NCBI RefSeq assembly: GCF_910591885.1
Contig: NC_063275.1
Coordinates: forward strand, 558,001-622,000
From: Bombus terrestris
Lineage: Eukaryota; Arthropoda; Insecta; Hymenoptera; Apidae
Length of the DNA stretch: 64,000 nucleotides
Direction of reading: 5' to 3'
The notes below the pieces were generated by a model. That model was not told the DNA's origin. It searched no databases and saw only the letters and a list, made by a program, of their open reading frames with translations. Position numbers and translations under genes: made by a program. Numbering within the stretch: position 1 is the first letter of the stretch; each line of letters opens with the position of its first letter. This document shows positions 63,034 to 64,000 of this stretch, piece after piece.

Positions 63034-64000
63034 AACGTTATATCGTAATAGTATATAACGTTATACGTTATATCCTATTACTATACAACGTTATACGTTA
63101 TATCGTAATAGTATATAACGTTATACGTTATATCGTAATACTATACAACGTTATACGTTATATCGTAATAGTATATAACGTTATACGTTATATGGTAATA
63201 GTATATAACGTTATACGTTATATCGTATTACTATACAACGTTATACGTTATATCGTAATAGTATATAACGTTAGACGTTATATCGTAATAGTATATAACG
63301 TTATACGTTATATGGTAATACAATATAGCGTTATACGTTATATCGTAATACTATACAACGTTATACGTTATATCGTAATAGTATATAACGTTATACCTTA
63401 TATCGTAATACTATACAAGGTTATACGTTATATCGGAATAGTATATAACGTTATACATTATATCCTATTACTATACAACGTTATACGTTATATCGTAATA
63501 CTATACAACGTTATACGTTATATCGCAATACTATACAACGTTATACGTTATATCGTAATAGTATATAACGTTATACGTTATATCCGATTACTATACATCG
63601 TTATAGGTTATGTCGTATTACTATACAACGTTATACGTTATATCGTAATAGTATATAACGTTATACGTTATATGGTAATACAATATAACGTTATACGTTA
63701 TATCGTAATACTATACAACGTTATACGTTATATCTTAATAGTATATAACGTTATACGTTATATCGTATTACTATACAACGTTATACGTTATATCGTATTA
63801 CTATACAACGTTATACGTTATATCGTAATAGTATATAACGTTATACATTATATCCTATTACTATACAACGTTATACGTTATATCGTAATAGTATATAACG
63901 TTATACGTTATATCGTAATACTATACAACGTTATACGTTATATCGCAGTACTATACAACGTTATACGTTCTATGGTAATAGTATATAACGTTATACGTTA
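63034..64000. repeat. Partial block at right edge (31 full units seen)
   Basis: The 23-bp unit at 63034-63056 is followed by 31 full units and 14 bases of another. It has the right-half opening but lacks the CCTTATATCGGAATAC part. It carries a shortened marker cassette at about 63,587 and, near the edge, the GCAGTAC and TTCTATGG units also found near 50,008 and 58,800. The array continues past the window. Confidence 0.92.

Larger units (their letters stand above)
1..64000. repeat. 30-bp satellite DNA array filling the window
   Basis: The same 30-bp unit repeats without interruption from first to last base. Its core is the doubled 7-mer ACGTTATACGTTAT; the variable tail carries ATCGTAATAC, ATCGTATTAC, ATCGTAATAG, ATCCTATTAC, ATGGTAATAC or ATCGCAATAC, then TATAC, TATAT or AATAT. 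All units have the same orientation. Phase arithmetic over the window gives 2139 unit intervals with exactly 28 losses of 7 bp and no other net length change. Two tail classes (ending CTATAC or GTATAT/CAATAT) often alternate, giving 60-bp dimers. No unique spacer, inserted transposon or inversion was seen. This is a satellite by structure; centromeric or heterochromatic location is inference, and the family was not recognised by name. Confidence 0.98.

Noticed and set aside
951..63048. About thirty long + strand open frames encoding decapeptide repeats rich in I, V, Y and L
   Set aside because: They are a geometric result of a 30-bp unit with one stop-free frame. They start at any ATGG unit variant, end at 7-bp losses or point nonsense changes, vary freely at the amino-acid level, and have no flanking gene structure.
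1..64000. CRISPR-like array of ~30-bp repeats
   Set aside because: There are no unique spacers; units abut directly, vary internally and continue for 64 kb with no cas genes.
1..64000. Telomeric repeat
   Set aside because: The unit is 30 bp, not a short G-rich motif, and neither strand is G-rich.
1..64000. TATA boxes, promoters or replication origins suggested by TATATAACG and similar AT-rich strings
   Set aside because: The strings recur in essentially every unit and single out no position, so they carry no regulatory evidence.
1..64000. Inserted transposon, tRNA, rRNA or other unique element
   Set aside because: Unit phase is continuous throughout, and every length change is a whole unit or the 7-bp loss, leaving no room for an insertion.
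1..64000. Inverted segments that would mark strand switches in the array
   Set aside because: The reverse-complement signature of the core (ATAACGTATAACGT) was not seen; all units read in one direction.
1..64000. Assembly artefact as the explanation of the entire pattern
   Set aside because: Copies differ by many shared and private substitutions in a consistent nested order, which a looped assembly would not create. Copy number at the near-identical 4,689-bp pair remains uncertain.

Overview
The window is one uninterrupted satellite DNA array. No unique sequence, gene, transposon or RNA gene was found anywhere in the 64 kb. The building block is a 30-bp, AT-rich unit (about 23-27% GC by hand count). 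It is built on a doubled 7-mer, ACGTTAT-ACGTTAT, followed by a variable tail (typically ATCGTAATAC or ATCGTAATAG, then TATAC or TATAT). All units run head to tail in one orientation. If each unit is started at AACG, the first lies at 13 and the last at 63987. The distance is exactly 2139 x 30 minus 28 x 7. The 28 deficits are all visible as 23-bp units that have lost one ACGTTAT. Every one of the 27 intervals between successive 23-bp units also equals 30n-7. The array therefore shows no net indel other than multiples of 30 bp and this one 7-bp contraction.

Layout: the 23-bp units divide the window into 27 complete blocks (18 to 226 units each) and two partial end blocks, listed individually below. 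Above this lies a nested hierarchy: 60-bp dimers; local expansions and cassettes (390, 420, 480 bp); 1,080-, 1,230- and 1,403-bp higher-order repeats; and segmental duplications at spacings of about 4.5-5.0, 5.2-5.6, 4.69, 8.6 and 8.8 kb. Roughly, 1-22 kb forms one family of blocks. 22-34.6 kb is a second region built on a duplicated ~4-kb segment with 1,230-bp repeats. 34.8-64 kb is a third family, in which most blocks open with the same series of units and many carry a shortened two-unit marker cassette.

Organism: monomeric satellite with higher-order repeats on this scale points to a nuclear eukaryotic genome, probably centromeric, pericentromeric or other heterochromatin, resolved by long reads. 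The species cannot be named from the sequence. Three intact CpG per unit in such AT-rich DNA suggests weak or no germline CpG methylation, or very rapid homogenisation; this is inference. Long open frames (up to 5.8 kb) exist on the + strand only because 30 is divisible by 3 and one frame of the unit lacks a stop. They are not annotated as genes.
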